Source: Planctomycetota bacterium
Lineage (GTDB): Bacteria; Planctomycetota; Phycisphaerae; FEN-1346; JAACEH01
Direction: 5' to 3'
Length of the DNA stretch: 24,864 bases
NCBI GenBank assembly: GCA_016935955.1
Contig: JAFGPY010000108.1
Coordinates: 1-24,864, forward strand
A model generated the notes under the pieces. It ran no database searches, had not been told where the DNA came from, and saw only the letters and a list, made by a program, of their open reading frames with translations. The position numbers and the translations under genes were made by a program. Below, in pieces: positions 8,070 through 15,209 of this stretch. Numbering within the stretch: the stretch's first letter is position 1; every line of letters starts with the position of its first letter.

Positions 8070-8186
8070 TTACTCCGTGCTCTTGAGCTGCACCATAGGC
8101 ACAGCCATGCTGTGAATGCCACGAAGTCGCAGTACGTAGTGGTTTCCCCGACCCCCGTGCAAATGAAACCCCAACTGTGCAGGTGC
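8070..8186 (-). pseudogene. Orphan coding remnant (C-terminal fragment, no start codon)
   Basis: A minus-strand frame ending at TAA (8070-8072) reads like real protein for about 35 residues: GFHLHGGRGNHYVLRLRGI, then HSMAVPMVQLKSTE and stop. No ATG precedes the protein-like part; upstream the frame runs into the YlbF-like gene's 3' end, where it looks random. It lies in the same lower-GC stretch as the neighbouring nuclease gene. I read it as the decayed or truncated end of a lost gene; a tiny gene starting at TTG (near 8168) is an alternative. Family not recognised. The rest of the gap (7999-8069) shows only the nuclease gene's ribosome-binding site. Confidence 0.3.
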
Positions 8187-8187
8187 G

Positions 8188-8544
8188 TCAGTTGCCGTCG
8201 CCGCGGGGCTCGCTCCGCGGGGCGATCTTGCCGAAGATGGCCCGGTTGACGCGGTTCAGGAGTTCGCTGAATTCCATCTGGGCCTTGGTCAGGGCCTTGA
8301 TCTGCTCGTCGGCCGCGACGACCTTCTCCAATTCCGCAAGCTTGTGTTTGTCCTCGACCTCGATCGGCTTGTTGGCCAGGGTCAGGTCCTCGATCCGCTG
8401 GACATGCGTTTCATAGTCGGTCATCAGCTTGCGCGAGGTCTCGTTGTTGCGGACGGCGTCGCGGGCGGCCATCAGGGCGGCGAAGCGCGGATGCACCGCC
8501 AGCAGACGGCCCAGATCCTCGGCCTTCTGGATCAAATCTTCCAT
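8188..8544 (-). CDS. YlbF/YmcA family protein
   Basis: Small (118 residues), almost wholly helical protein: MEDLIQKAEDLGRLLAVHPRFAALMAARDAVRNNET..., matching the YlbF/YmcA (Com_YlbF) pattern. In Bacillus these proteins form a complex that modulates RNase Y-dependent mRNA processing; whether this copy does the same is inference. The start is clear: ATG at 8544 with AGGAGA 7 nt upstream. It diverges from rnr over only 89 bp and shares an interlocked promoter region with it. No catalytic residues are expected or seen. Confidence 0.75.
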   Translation of the reverse strand: MEDLIQKAEDLGRLLAVHPRFAALMAARDAVRNNETSRKLMTDYETHVQRIEDLTLANKPIEVEDKHKLAELEKVVAADEQIKALTKAQMEFSELLNRVNRAIFGKIAPRSEPRGDGN

Positions 8545-8563
8545 CGTGGTGTCTCCTGACTGG

Positions 8564-8592
8564 TTGCATGCACGATAACCCCGCGGTACGAT
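8564..8592 (+). promoter_or_regulatory. Candidate rnr promoter
   Basis: TTGCAT (8564-8569), 17 bp, TACGAT (8587-8592). Start predicted near 8599, leader about 35 nt. It overlaps the opposing ylbF-like promoter almost completely. Confidence 0.5.
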
Positions 8593-8600
8593 GGTGGCAA
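8572..8600 (-). promoter_or_regulatory. Candidate promoter of the YlbF-like gene
   Basis: On the minus strand TTGCCA (8595-8600) and TATCGT (8572-8577) are 17 bp apart. Start predicted near 8565, leaving about 20 nt that include AGGAGA. It shares an exact centre of symmetry (8582) with the rnr promoter. Confidence 0.45.
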
Positions 8601-8633
8601 TGAAATTCCACCTCCGTTTAAGGGGCCTCCGCC

Positions 8634-10955
8634 GTGACCATTCGTGACGACATTCTGGCTCATCTCAAGAGCCGCAGGTACGCTCCCGTGAAGACTCGCG
8701 GGCTGGCCCGTTTCTTCGACGTCCAGGAAGACGAGTACGCCGAGTTCCGCAGTCTCATCAAGGAGATGATCGCCGAAGGCGACATCGTCGAGGGTTCCGG
8801 CGGCAAGCTGCTGCCTCCCAAGCCCGAAGCTGAGGCCCCGGCCGGATCGTTCACCGGGCGGCTGCACCTGAGCCCGAAGGGCTTCGGCTTCATCGCCCCG
8901 GACGATCCGAAGATGAGCGACGACGTCTTCGTGCCGCCGGGCGACACGTTGGACGCTATCACGGGCGACCAAGTGCTGGCCGTCCGCGTGCGGCGGAAGT
9001 TCGCCAAGCCGGGGCAACTCGACTACGTGGCCCGCGTCATCAAGGTCGTGGCCCGCGGACAGAAACGCTTCGTCGGCACCTACCGCGTTCGCGGCAAGAC
9101 CGGCGCGATCAAGCCCGACGGCGGCGTGCTGCTCACCGAAGAGATTCCCGTGGCCGACGCCTCGTCCAGCGGCGCGCGGCCCAACGACAAAGTGGTCTTC
9201 GAACTGCTCACCTATCCGGCCATGAACCAGCGGGCCGAGGCGGTGATCGTCGAGGTCCTGGGGCCGCGCGGCGCGCCGGGCGTCGATACTCTGGCTGTGA
9301 TCCGCCAGTTCGACCTGCCCGACGAGTTTCCCGAAGCGGTGCTCAACGAAGCCCGCGCTGCAGCAGACCGTTTCACCGACGAGGAGATTGCCCGCCGCAC
9401 CGACCTGCGCGGCCTGCTCGTCGTGACGATCGACCCGGAGGACGCTCGCGACTACGACGATGCCATCAGCATCGAGCCCTTGGACGGCGACCTCATGCGA
9501 CTGGGTGTCCACATTGCAGACGTCTCGTTCTTCGTGCGCCCGGGATCGCCGCTCGACACCGAGGCCGCCACGCGCGGGACCAGCGTCTATCTGCCAACGA
9601 TGGTGCTGCCGATGTTGCCGGAACTGCTCTCCAACGGCATCTGCAGCCTGCAGGAAGGCAAGGATCGCCTGGTCAAGAGTGCCTTCATCGACCTGGACGC
9701 CGCAGCCAAGGTTCGCCGCGTGTCGTTCGCCAATGGCGTCATCCGCAACCGCAAGCGACTGACCTACGAACAGGTCAACGAGGTGCTCGAGAAGGGTCGC
9801 CGCGACCTGGTCGAACCCGAGGTGCTGACGCTGCTGGAAAACATGGACAAGCTGGCCCGCCGGATTCTCGATCGCCGCCGCAGGTGGGGCTACCTGGAGT
9901 TGGAGTTGCCGGCGGTGGACTTGGAGTTCGACGAGAACGGATCGGTCGTGGACGCCCACCCGGAAGACGACAGCTTCAGCCACAAGATCATCGAGATGTT
10001 CATGGTCGAGGCCAACGAGGCCGTGGCCCGTCATTTGGCCAAGCGAGGCGCACCGTTCATTCGCCGGGCCCACGCCGAGCCTGAGGGCGACCGGCTGGAG
10101 ACGATGCACCGCTTCCTGAAGAGTTGCGGCTACAACATCAAGAACCCTCGCAGCCGTCAGGAGCTTCAGCGGCTGCTGGAGGAGACGCGACAATCAACGG
10201 CCGCCTACCCCGTCCATGTAGCCGTGCTGCGGAGCATGATGCGGGCCGAGTACGCCGTGAGCGACGAGGGGCACTGGGCACTGGCCAGCGAGTGCTACAG
10301 CCATTTCACGAGCCCCATTCGCCGCTATCCCGACCTCACGGTCCACCGCACACTGGCGGACGTGGAGGGTTGGACCGACAGCCGGACGGGTGAGCGCCCG
10401 GCCCGCCGCGGCCGCAGGGCCAAGGCCACAGTCGATGGCGAGGCGGCGCTAAAGGAAACGGCTTCGCGATGCAGCCAGACGGAACGTCGTGCCGAAGCGG
10501 CCGAGCGAGAGTTGACGAAGGTCAAGGTCTTGACGTTGCTGGAGAAACACGTCGGCGAGGTGTTTGACGGTGTCGTCTCGGCAACGGCAGACTATGGTCT
10601 GTTCATCGAGATGCCGAAGTACCTCGTCGAAGGTTTGCTGCACACACGCGATCTGCTGAACGACAGCTACGAGCTGGACCGCCGCAGCTTCGCCCTCAAG
10701 GGACGGCGGCACGGCCAGGTAATCCGCGTCGGCGATCCGATCCGCGTGACGATTGCCTCGGTGGACATCCCGCGGCGGGAACTGAACCTGGCCCCTGCGC
10801 CCGACACCGACCTGGCCAAGGCCGGCGCGAAGACGGCCGGTCGCGGAGCCGACAAACCGCGCAGCGACCGTCGCGGCAAATCGTCTCGCACCCAGCAGAC
10901 CCAGCGAAACCAACGCGGCGGACGCGGCAAGTCAGGTCGCCGGAGAAACCGTTGA
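8634..10955 (+). CDS. rnr: Ribonuclease R (RNB family 3'-5' exoribonuclease)
   Basis: Processive hydrolytic 3'-5' exoribonuclease that degrades structured RNA in the cytosol. Domain order in 773 residues: winged-helix region about 1-60; cold-shock domain about 72-130 (GRLHLSPKGFGFIAPDD); second OB region about 140-210; RNB catalytic domain about 250-580; S1 domain about 635-720 (VGEVFDGVVSATADYGLFIEM); Lys/Arg-rich tail typical of RNase R and absent from RNase II. The metal-binding aspartates are intact: D267, D273, D275 and D276 in TIDPEDARDYDDA. The YLPTMVLPMLPELLSNGICSL segment is also present. GTG start at 8634 with AAGGGG about 9 nt upstream. Converges on the M14 gene with 38 bp between stops and no clear terminator. 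Confidence 0.95.
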   Translation: MTIRDDILAHLKSRRYAPVKTRGLARFFDVQEDEYAEFRSLIKEMIAEGDIVEGSGGKLLPPKPEAEAPAGSFTGRLHLSPKGFGFIAPDDPKMSDDVFVPPGDTLDAITGDQVLAVRVRRKFAKPGQLDYVARVIKVVARGQKRFVGTYRVRGKTGAIKPDGGVLLTEEIPVADASSSGARPNDKVVFELLTYPAMNQRAEAVIVEVLGPRGAPGVDTLAVIRQFDLPDEFPEAVLNEARAAADRFTDEEIARRTDLRGLLVVTIDPEDARDYDDAISIEPLDGDLMRLGVHIADVSFFVRPGSPLDTEAATRGTSVYLPTMVLPMLPELLSNGICSLQEGKDRLVKSAFIDLDAAAKVRRVSFANGVIRNRKRLTYEQVNEVLEKGRRDLVEPEVLTLLENMDKLARRILDRRRRWGYLELELPAVDLEFDENGSVVDAHPEDDSFSHKIIEMFMVEANEAVARHLAKRGAPFIRRAHAEPEGDRLETMHRFLKSCGYNIKNPRSRQELQRLLEETRQSTAAYPVHVAVLRSMMRAEYAVSDEGHWALASECYSHFTSPIRRYPDLTVHRTLADVEGWTDSRTGERPARRGRRAKATVDGEAALKETASRCSQTERRAEAAERELTKVKVLTLLEKHVGEVFDGVVSATADYGLFIEMPKYLVEGLLHTRDLLNDSYELDRRSFALKGRRHGQVIRVGDPIRVTIASVDIPRRELNLAPAPDTDLAKAGAKTAGRGADKPRSDRRGKSSRTQQTQRNQRGGRGKSGRRRNR

Positions 10956-10993
10956 ACTCAGCCGCTCGTGCCGTGGTGGATTGACCTTCGGCG

Positions 10994-12133
10994 TCATCGA
11001 CTGACGATCAATTCGTACTGTTGCGGACCGCTCGGCTGCACAGCCACGAACACATAGGTCGAGCAGCGGTCGTAGTACGTGGCGGCCTCGACCGCCTGCC
11101 CGTTCAGTTCGGCCTTCACCCGGCCGCGCACTCCTCGCACGCGACAGCATAGCGTGAAACCGTGCGACACCGAGTCGGTCGCGTCGCCGCTGTAGTGGGC
11201 CGCAATGCGGACCGTGTTGCGGCTCGGGGCCTCGCGTCGACCAAGATGGAAGAATCGCCGGTTCTGCCAGATGGCGGCTCTCGACTTTCGCCGCGCGGCC
11301 GCATCGGCACCCAGGGGACGAATCGATGCGGCGAAGTCACCGCGCAGCAGGTCGGTCGGGTAGCCGTCCCACGCTTGCCAGGGCGACCGCCCGTTGCCCT
11401 CGTCCAGCAGCGTGCGAATCACCGACAGACCTGCAGCCCCCGCCTCATCGGGCGATAGGACATGATGATTGACCTCCATACCGATGGCCAACGTATGGAA
11501 CCAGTCGTAACACAATCCGGCAATGAAGTTGTTGTACCCCTCGTTCCGCTTTTCAGTGTGGATGAGAAACGGGTACCCATTCTCGGCAGCCGCCTCGACC
11601 AGCCGATGGGCCACCGCACCGTAAAGGAATCGGTCTTCCCCTTCCTCGGTGTTGTTGCCCGTGACCACGGCCTGCAGGTCGGCATCGTCGGCGCCGAAAC
11701 TGTGCACGTCGATGATCGCATCGGGGCCCAACTCGTCGGCCAGCCGGCCGATGGTTCGCCGCTCCATCGACGACAGGTGCCACGGCGGCGCGCCGAACTC
11801 CTCGCCCGTGCAGCCGTCGGGATTCGCCACCGGAACGACAACCACGTGCTGATGTTGCCGCGTCGTTGCCGCTTCGTCGGACACCAGCCACCGCAGCATG
11901 GCCGGCCCGACAGCTCGCGTGCCCAGTTCGTTGCCATGACGCCCACAGACAATGACGGCCGTCTGCTTGTCATCGTCGCTCGCGTCACTATCGGTCACAT
12001 GCACGGCCCGGACCTCGCGTCCCTGGTCACTCAGGCCGAGACACTCCGAACGGACCAGACGATCGTGAGTATGGGCGATCCGCTCGACCTCGTCGTACAC
12101 CCTATCCAATGACGGAAACTCGTGCTTGCTCAT
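10994..12133 (-). CDS. M14-type zinc carboxypeptidase-like protein, cytosolic
   Basis: Predicted zinc peptidase or deacylase of the M14 (carboxypeptidase A / succinylglutamate desuccinylase) fold. The zinc ligands are visible as H66 and E69 in GRHGNELG and H144 in IIDVHSFGADD; the likely catalytic glutamate is E220 in IGMEVNHHVL. In 379 residues the peptidase domain takes about 1-270, and the last 90 residues look like a small beta-rich domain (VSHGFTLCCRVRGVRGRVKAELNG...). There is no signal peptide, so it should act in the cytosol. The ATG at 12133 is preceded by AGGAGGT at good spacing; the frame stays open 12 codons further upstream but without family support. It diverges from gcvT. Substrate unknown. 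Confidence 0.8.
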   Translation of the reverse strand: MSKHEFPSLDRVYDEVERIAHTHDRLVRSECLGLSDQGREVRAVHVTDSDASDDDKQTAVIVCGRHGNELGTRAVGPAMLRWLVSDEAATTRQHQHVVVVPVANPDGCTGEEFGAPPWHLSSMERRTIGRLADELGPDAIIDVHSFGADDADLQAVVTGNNTEEGEDRFLYGAVAHRLVEAAAENGYPFLIHTEKRNEGYNNFIAGLCYDWFHTLAIGMEVNHHVLSPDEAGAAGLSVIRTLLDEGNGRSPWQAWDGYPTDLLRGDFAASIRPLGADAAARRKSRAAIWQNRRFFHLGRREAPSRNTVRIAAHYSGDATDSVSHGFTLCCRVRGVRGRVKAELNGQAVEAATYYDRCSTYVFVAVQPSGPQQYELIVSR

Positions 12134-12242
12134 GGTGCTACCTCCTGACTTGTCTGAGAAGCCTATCATACAAACCCCGACCCCACTTCCCGCTTCCTAT
12201 AAATCCTGGTAGAAATCCTCGGGAAAACGTACACGATTAGCC

Positions 12243-12271
12243 TTGCAATCACCACTGGCCGGACCTATACT
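12243..12271 (+). promoter_or_regulatory. Candidate promoter of the glycine cleavage operon
   Basis: TTGCAA (12243-12248), 17 bp, TATACT (12266-12271): the best -10 match among the promoters seen. Start predicted near 12278, giving a leader of about 76 nt before gcvT that contains a perfect operator-like palindrome. The remainder of the divergent gap (12134-12242) is AT-richer and holds a possible minus-strand TATGAT (12165-12170) for the M14 gene, without a good -35. Confidence 0.55.
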
Positions 12272-12288
12272 GCGGCCCTCTGGCGAAA

Positions 12289-12304
12289 TGTGACCCAGGT
12301 CACA
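12289..12304 (+). promoter_or_regulatory. Crp/Fnr-type operator in the gcv leader
   Basis: TGTGACCCAGGTCACA is a perfect inverted repeat and fits TGTGA-N6-TCACA, the consensus known for Crp-family activators and repressors. Its centre lies about 19 bp downstream of the predicted start, where a bound protein would normally block transcription. A second palindrome, CAACATGTTG, follows at 12321-12330. An RNA hairpin role is possible but the 2-nt spacer between 7-bp arms favours DNA binding. Confidence 0.5.
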
Positions 12305-12353
12305 ATCCCTGAAGACCCCACAACATGTTGGGCTTTCAATCTCGGAGGAACAC

Positions 12354-13436
12354 ATGCTGCAGGATACTGTTAAGACGACACCTCTTGCCGAGGCCGCCGA
12401 GAAGGACGGGCCCACCTGGGTCGATTTCGCCGGGTTTCGCATGCCCGTGCAGTTCGAGGGCATTGTGGCCGAGCACATGGCCGTTCGCCGTCACGCTGGC
12501 CTGTTCGACATATCGCACATGGGTCGCCTGATGGTTCGAGGCGAGGGAGCCGGCGAGGCCTTGGACCGCTTGCTCACCCGCCGCGTCAGCGACATGACCC
12601 TGTCGGCCATCCGCTACAGTTTTATCGTCGATGCCGAGGGCAACATCCTCGATGATCTGATGGTGGCTCGTCGCCGCGACGCGTGGCAGTTGATCGTCAA
12701 CGCCGTCAATCGCGAGCGCGTTATCACCCACATGGAGAACGAAGGCTACGGACACCTGCTCGAAGACCTGACGTTCGAGACGGCCATGCTGGCTCTGCAG
12801 GGCCCGGCGTCGGCTGAGTTGTTGGAGCGTGTCTGGCCCGAGGCTGACGCCATCACGCGCAGACGATACCACTTGTGGTGCATGCCGAGGAACGGCCGGG
12901 TGATGTGCGGTTCGCGCAGCGGCTATACAGGAAGCGACGGTTACGAGATTCACGGTCCGCCCGAGGCGGTCAGTGCTCTGTGGACCGATCTGCGCGAGGC
13001 AGGGGCAGCCCCGTGCGGTCTGGGTTCGCGCGACTCGTTGCGCAATGAGGCCGCCCTGCCCCTCTATGGCCACGAGTTGAATGAGCAGTCCAGCCCTTGG
13101 GAACTGGGTCTGGCTTATTCAGTGGACCTCAGCAAGGACTTCGTTGGCAGCGAGGAGTTTCGCCGCCGCCACGATGCCGGAATTTCCAGAATGCGGGTTG
13201 GTCTTGTCTTGACAGGGAGGCGCATCGCACGTGAGAATATGGCCGTCTACGACGGAGACGTGCAAATCGGCTGCATCACCAGCGGCACGTGGTCGCCGCT
13301 CCGCGAGGCGCCGATCGCCCAGGCGATGTTGGACGTGGCCCATGCCATGGAGGGCCGCCCGGTGACGATCGATATCCGCGGCCGCAGAGAGCGTGCCACG
13401 GTCGTCGGCCTCAAGAGCCTGTTACCCCGGTCATAG
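12354..13436 (+). CDS. gcvT: Glycine cleavage system T protein (aminomethyltransferase)
   Basis: Transfers the methylene group from the aminomethyl-lipoyl arm of GcvH to tetrahydrofolate, releasing ammonia. The 360 residues match the usual length. Visible family signatures: FAGFRMPVQF near the N-terminus, LFDISHMGRL, GNILDDLMVAR (with the aspartate pair expected at the catalytic site), LALQGP, SGYTGSDGYEIH, GSRDSLRNEAALPLYGHEL and GTWSPLREAPIAQA. The usual RLEAG motif reads RNEAA, a minor change. GGAGG lies 6 nt before the ATG. First gene of the operon; gcvH starts 12 bp after its stop. Confidence 0.95.
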   Translation: MLQDTVKTTPLAEAAEKDGPTWVDFAGFRMPVQFEGIVAEHMAVRRHAGLFDISHMGRLMVRGEGAGEALDRLLTRRVSDMTLSAIRYSFIVDAEGNILDDLMVARRRDAWQLIVNAVNRERVITHMENEGYGHLLEDLTFETAMLALQGPASAELLERVWPEADAITRRRYHLWCMPRNGRVMCGSRSGYTGSDGYEIHGPPEAVSALWTDLREAGAAPCGLGSRDSLRNEAALPLYGHELNEQSSPWELGLAYSVDLSKDFVGSEEFRRRHDAGISRMRVGLVLTGRRIARENMAVYDGDVQIGCITSGTWSPLREAPIAQAMLDVAHAMEGRPVTIDIRGRRERATVVGLKSLLPRS

Positions 13437-13448
13437 AAAGGACAGTTC

Positions 13449-13829
13449 ATGAGTAATCCGCAGGACTGCAAGTACACGGAGTCCCACGAATGGTGTCGCG
13501 TTGAGGGCGATACGGCCGCAGTGGGCATCACCCAGCACGCCGCCGAGCAGTTGACGGACCTCGTCTACATCGACCTGCCGTCAGTGGGCGACACGGTCAG
13601 CGCCGGCCAGTCGTTCGGCGAGATCGAAAGCGTGAAGGCGGTCGGCGACCTGAACTCGCCGGTGAGCGGCGAGGTCGTCGAGGTCAACCAAGCCGTGATC
13701 GACGACGTGTCGATCATCTCGTCCGACGCGTTCGGGGCCGGGTGGCTCGTCAAGGTCAAGCTGTCGGACCCGGGCGAGCTGGGACGACTGATGGACGTCG
13801 CCGAGTACGAGAAGTCCCTGGCCCACTGA
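13449..13829 (+). CDS. gcvH: Glycine cleavage system H protein
   Basis: Lipoyl carrier that shuttles the aminomethyl group between the P, T and L proteins. The 126-residue length is standard. The lipoylation site is K63 in GEIESVKAVGDLNSPVSG, intact. N-terminal YTESHEW and the DLVYIDLPSVGD segment are typical. AGGA precedes the ATG by 5-7 nt. It sits between gcvT and gcvPA with 12 and 22 bp gaps, so it is surely in the same operon. The LipM-like protein encoded downstream is a plausible source of its octanoyl/lipoyl group. Confidence 0.96.
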   Translation: MSNPQDCKYTESHEWCRVEGDTAAVGITQHAAEQLTDLVYIDLPSVGDTVSAGQSFGEIESVKAVGDLNSPVSGEVVEVNQAVIDDVSIISSDAFGAGWLVKVKLSDPGELGRLMDVAEYEKSLAH

Positions 13830-13851
13830 CGTCTCGAGAAAGGACTCCCAC

Positions 13852-15186
13852 GTGGCTTACCTGGGCAATCCCCCGGACGTACAGAAGGAAATGCTCGCCG
13901 AACTGGGCTTGGCCCGACACGACGAACTGTTCCGCAGCATCCCCGAAGCCCTGCGTCTGAAGGGTGAATTGAACGTGCCGCCGGCCGAAACCGAGATGGA
14001 GTTGACGGGCCACGTCCGGGCCCTGGCCAAACGCAATCGGCCGGCGGGCGACATGGTCGGTTTCCTGGGTGGAGGCGTTTACGATCACTTCATCCCGGCG
14101 GCAGTCGACCAGATGGCCTCGCGCGGCGAGTACCTGACCTGCTACACACCCTACCAGGCCGAGGCCAGCCAGGGCACGCTGCAGGTGCTCTGGGAATACC
14201 AGACGATGATCGCCGAACTGACGGGCATGGCGTTGGCCAATGCCTCACTGTACGACGGCGCGAGCGCCGTGGCCGAAGCGGCGATGATGGCCACCAGCGC
14301 CACTCGCCGCAAGAAGGTCATCGTCTCGCAGACGATTCATCCCGAATCGATCGAGTGTCTGAAGACCTACCTGATCAACACCGACCTGGAGTTGGCGACC
14401 GTGCCCTGGAAGGAAGGGTGCACGGACATGGAAACGATCGCAGGCCTGCTTGACGACGAGACCGCTTGCGTAATCGCCCAGACACCGAACTTCTTCGGTG
14501 TCATAGAGCAACTGGACAAACTCAGCGAACTGGTCCACGCAATCGGTGCGCTGCTGGTGGTCAGCGTCGATCCGATCAGCCTCGGGCTGTTGAAGTCACC
14601 GGGCGAGTATGACGCCGACATCGTCGTGGGCGAAGGCCAGTCGCTTGGTCTGCCGATGAACATGGGCGGCCCGTCGCTGGGTTTCCTGGCCACGCAGAAG
14701 AAGTTCGCGCGGCAGATTCCGGGACGCCTGGTCGCCCGGACGGTCGACCGTCACGGCACGGTCAGCTACTGCCTGACCCTTCAGACCCGCGAGCAGCACA
14801 TCCGTCGCGAAAAGGCCACGAGCAACATCTGCACGAACGAAGGACTGATGACCGTGCGGGCGATGCTCTACCTTTCACTTCTGGGAGCCGCCGGACTGAA
14901 GGAAGTGGCTCAGCTCTGTGCGGCCAAGACCCACTACCTGGCCGAAGAGTTCTCGCAGATCAAGGGCTTCCGCATTCGCTACGCGGCCCCATTCTTCAAG
15001 GAGTTCGTCCTCGAGTGCGACCAGCCAGCCGACCGCGTGCTGGCCCGCGTGGCCAAGCGCGGCATCCTGGGCGGCGTGCCCCTGGCGCGGTTTTACCCCC
15101 AAATGGCCAACCGCCTGCTCGTGGCCGTCACCGAGAAACGCACGCGAAGCGAACTCGACGCCTTCATTGCCGCCGTGAGCCAGTAG
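13852..15186 (+). CDS. gcvPA: Glycine dehydrogenase (decarboxylating) subunit 1
   Basis: N-terminal half of a split P protein. It pairs with GcvPB to decarboxylate glycine and load the aminomethyl group on GcvH. The 444 residues match the split-subunit length. Typical segments: FLGGGVYDHFIPAAVDQMASRGE, YTPYQAEASQGTLQVLWEYQTMIAELTGM and LYDGASAVAEAA; it lacks the PLP-binding lysine motif, as expected for this subunit. GTG start at 13852 follows AAGGA, and the next gene begins 23 bp after the stop. Confidence 0.95.
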   Translation: MAYLGNPPDVQKEMLAELGLARHDELFRSIPEALRLKGELNVPPAETEMELTGHVRALAKRNRPAGDMVGFLGGGVYDHFIPAAVDQMASRGEYLTCYTPYQAEASQGTLQVLWEYQTMIAELTGMALANASLYDGASAVAEAAMMATSATRRKKVIVSQTIHPESIECLKTYLINTDLELATVPWKEGCTDMETIAGLLDDETACVIAQTPNFFGVIEQLDKLSELVHAIGALLVVSVDPISLGLLKSPGEYDADIVVGEGQSLGLPMNMGGPSLGFLATQKKFARQIPGRLVARTVDRHGTVSYCLTLQTREQHIRREKATSNICTNEGLMTVRAMLYLSLLGAAGLKEVAQLCAAKTHYLAEEFSQIKGFRIRYAAPFFKEFVLECDQPADRVLARVAKRGILGGVPLARFYPQMANRLLVAVTEKRTRSELDAFIAAVSQ

Positions 15187-15209
15187 CCCCGGAAAGGAAC
15201 GCATCCGCC

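Noticed and set aside
8532..10193. 553-codon minus-strand open frame opposite rnr
   Set aside because: Its His/Val/Gln/Asp-rich composition and lack of any motif are typical of antisense shadows of GC-rich genes; RNase R on the other strand has all its catalytic residues.
12272..12353. Glycine riboswitch in the gcvT leader
   Set aside because: The leader is about 76 nt, too short for the tandem form, and I see none of the conserved glycine-aptamer core segments; the palindrome there fits a protein operator better.
15015..15209. Upstream extension of gcvPB into gcvPA
   Set aside because: The extra 65 residues are Arg/Pro-rich and out of family; ATG at 15210 has GGAAAGGA and the known N-terminus.
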